64,000 bases of DNA, from positions 139,338 through 203,337 of the forward strand of contig NZ_KB892865.1 of NCBI RefSeq assembly GCF_000373965.1, written 5' to 3'. This DNA is from Uliginosibacterium gangwonense DSM 18521 (lineage in GTDB: Bacteria; Pseudomonadota; Gammaproteobacteria; Burkholderiales; Rhodocyclaceae). Below the pieces are notes generated by a model, which ran no database searches, had not been told where the DNA came from, and saw only the letters and a list, made by a program, of their open reading frames with translations. This document shows, piece by piece, positions 63,761 to 64,000 of this stretch; positions within the stretch are counted from its first letter, which is position 1; each line of letters opens with the position of its first letter. Made by a program: the position numbers and the translations under genes.

Positions 63761-64000
63761 TGACGCCTCCGGTAATGGCCTGGATCGGTATTGGCGCCAA
63801 CCTTGGCGACACTGCCGCCACCCTGCGCGCCGCCATCGCCGCGTTGGGTGAAGTGGGGGGGGTGCGCCTACTGCAAAGTTCCTCGCTCTACCGCAGCACC
63901 CCAATGGGCCCTGGCGTGGAAGGCCAGCCGGATTACATCAACGCCGTCGTCGGCGTACACACCGCCCTTACCCCTGCGGCCTTGCTGGATGTGCTGTTTG
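63757..64000 (+). CDS. folK: 6-hydroxymethyl-7,8-dihydropterin pyrophosphokinase FolK (cut by window end)
   Basis: The first 81 codons of a HPPK-fold protein: WIGIGANLGDTAATLRAAI is the HPPK opening, and LYRSTPMGPGVEGQPDYINAVVGV contains the conserved Pro/Asn-binding loop. It catalyses pyrophosphate transfer from ATP to hydroxymethyldihydropterin in folate synthesis. Starts by ATGA overlap with pcnB; the rest lies beyond the window. Confidence 0.9.
   Translation, partial: MMTPPVMAWIGIGANLGDTAATLRAAIAALGEVGGVRLLQSSSLYRSTPMGPGVEGQPDYINAVVGVHTALTPAALLDVLF

Overview
This window is chromosomal DNA of a diazotrophic betaproteobacterium, most likely Rhodocyclales (Azonexaceae/Zoogloeaceae-like). 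The evidence is gene content and order: an mlaFEDACB-YadG/YadH-BolA-hisGD block, alaA-GNAT-hom-thrC, hda-HAD-pcnB-folK, and a nif cofactor cluster. The DNA is GC-rich throughout except at about 43.3-46.6 kb. No rRNA, tRNA, CRISPR array or intact insertion sequence was recognised.
Layout. 0-4.6 kb: the tail of a degenerate GGDEF protein, a DUF4010/MgtC-like membrane protein, and an ankyrin/J-domain pair. 4.6-16.1 kb: a molybdenum and nitrogen-fixation block. modE-modA-modB-modC run leftward and a di-Mop molbindin runs rightward. An unknown 136-aa gene lies behind a strong ModE-box candidate. nifQ-modD run leftward, diverging from nifE-nifN-nifX-rseC-like-DUF269-CCE_0567-fdxB-unknown. The nifQ/nifE gap holds a NifA site, an IHF site and two sigma-54-type promoters. 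Together these genes import molybdate, sense it, store it and build it into FeMo-cofactor. The structural genes nifHDK and nifB are not in the window.
16-24 kb: a lipoprotein hydrolase, sugar-related genes (Gfo/Idh/MocA oxidoreductase, SemiSWEET, HAD phosphatase, AraC regulator, GH3 glycosidase) and bioA. 24-32 kb: hisGD and the Mla phospholipid-transport operon with a YadGH-type ABC exporter. 32-43.2 kb: a PrsR-like sigma-54 activator with an ExeA-like ATPase, NlpC/P60, PIN-PhoH, Bcp, a Mth938-like protein, alaA, an acetyltransferase, hom and thrC. 43.2-46.7 kb: an AT-richer island with a 698-aa protein carrying a PD-(D/E)XK nuclease signature, an orphan 95-aa protein and a pair of inverted 28-nt repeats. 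46.7-58.2 kb: Sir2, oxidoreductases, a DUF805 protein, a PAS histidine kinase, a poly-Ser CAP lipoprotein, a radical SAM/SPASM protein and small unknowns. 58.4-64 kb: RNase Z, a divergent PurM-like protein, hda, a HAD phosphatase, pcnB and the start of folK.
The best leads are the ModE-box gene at 8.8-9.2 kb, the nuclease-like island gene, the unknown gene and RseC homologue in the nif operon, the orphan radical SAM protein, and the PurM variant. Domain calls are from reading translations; no database search was run.
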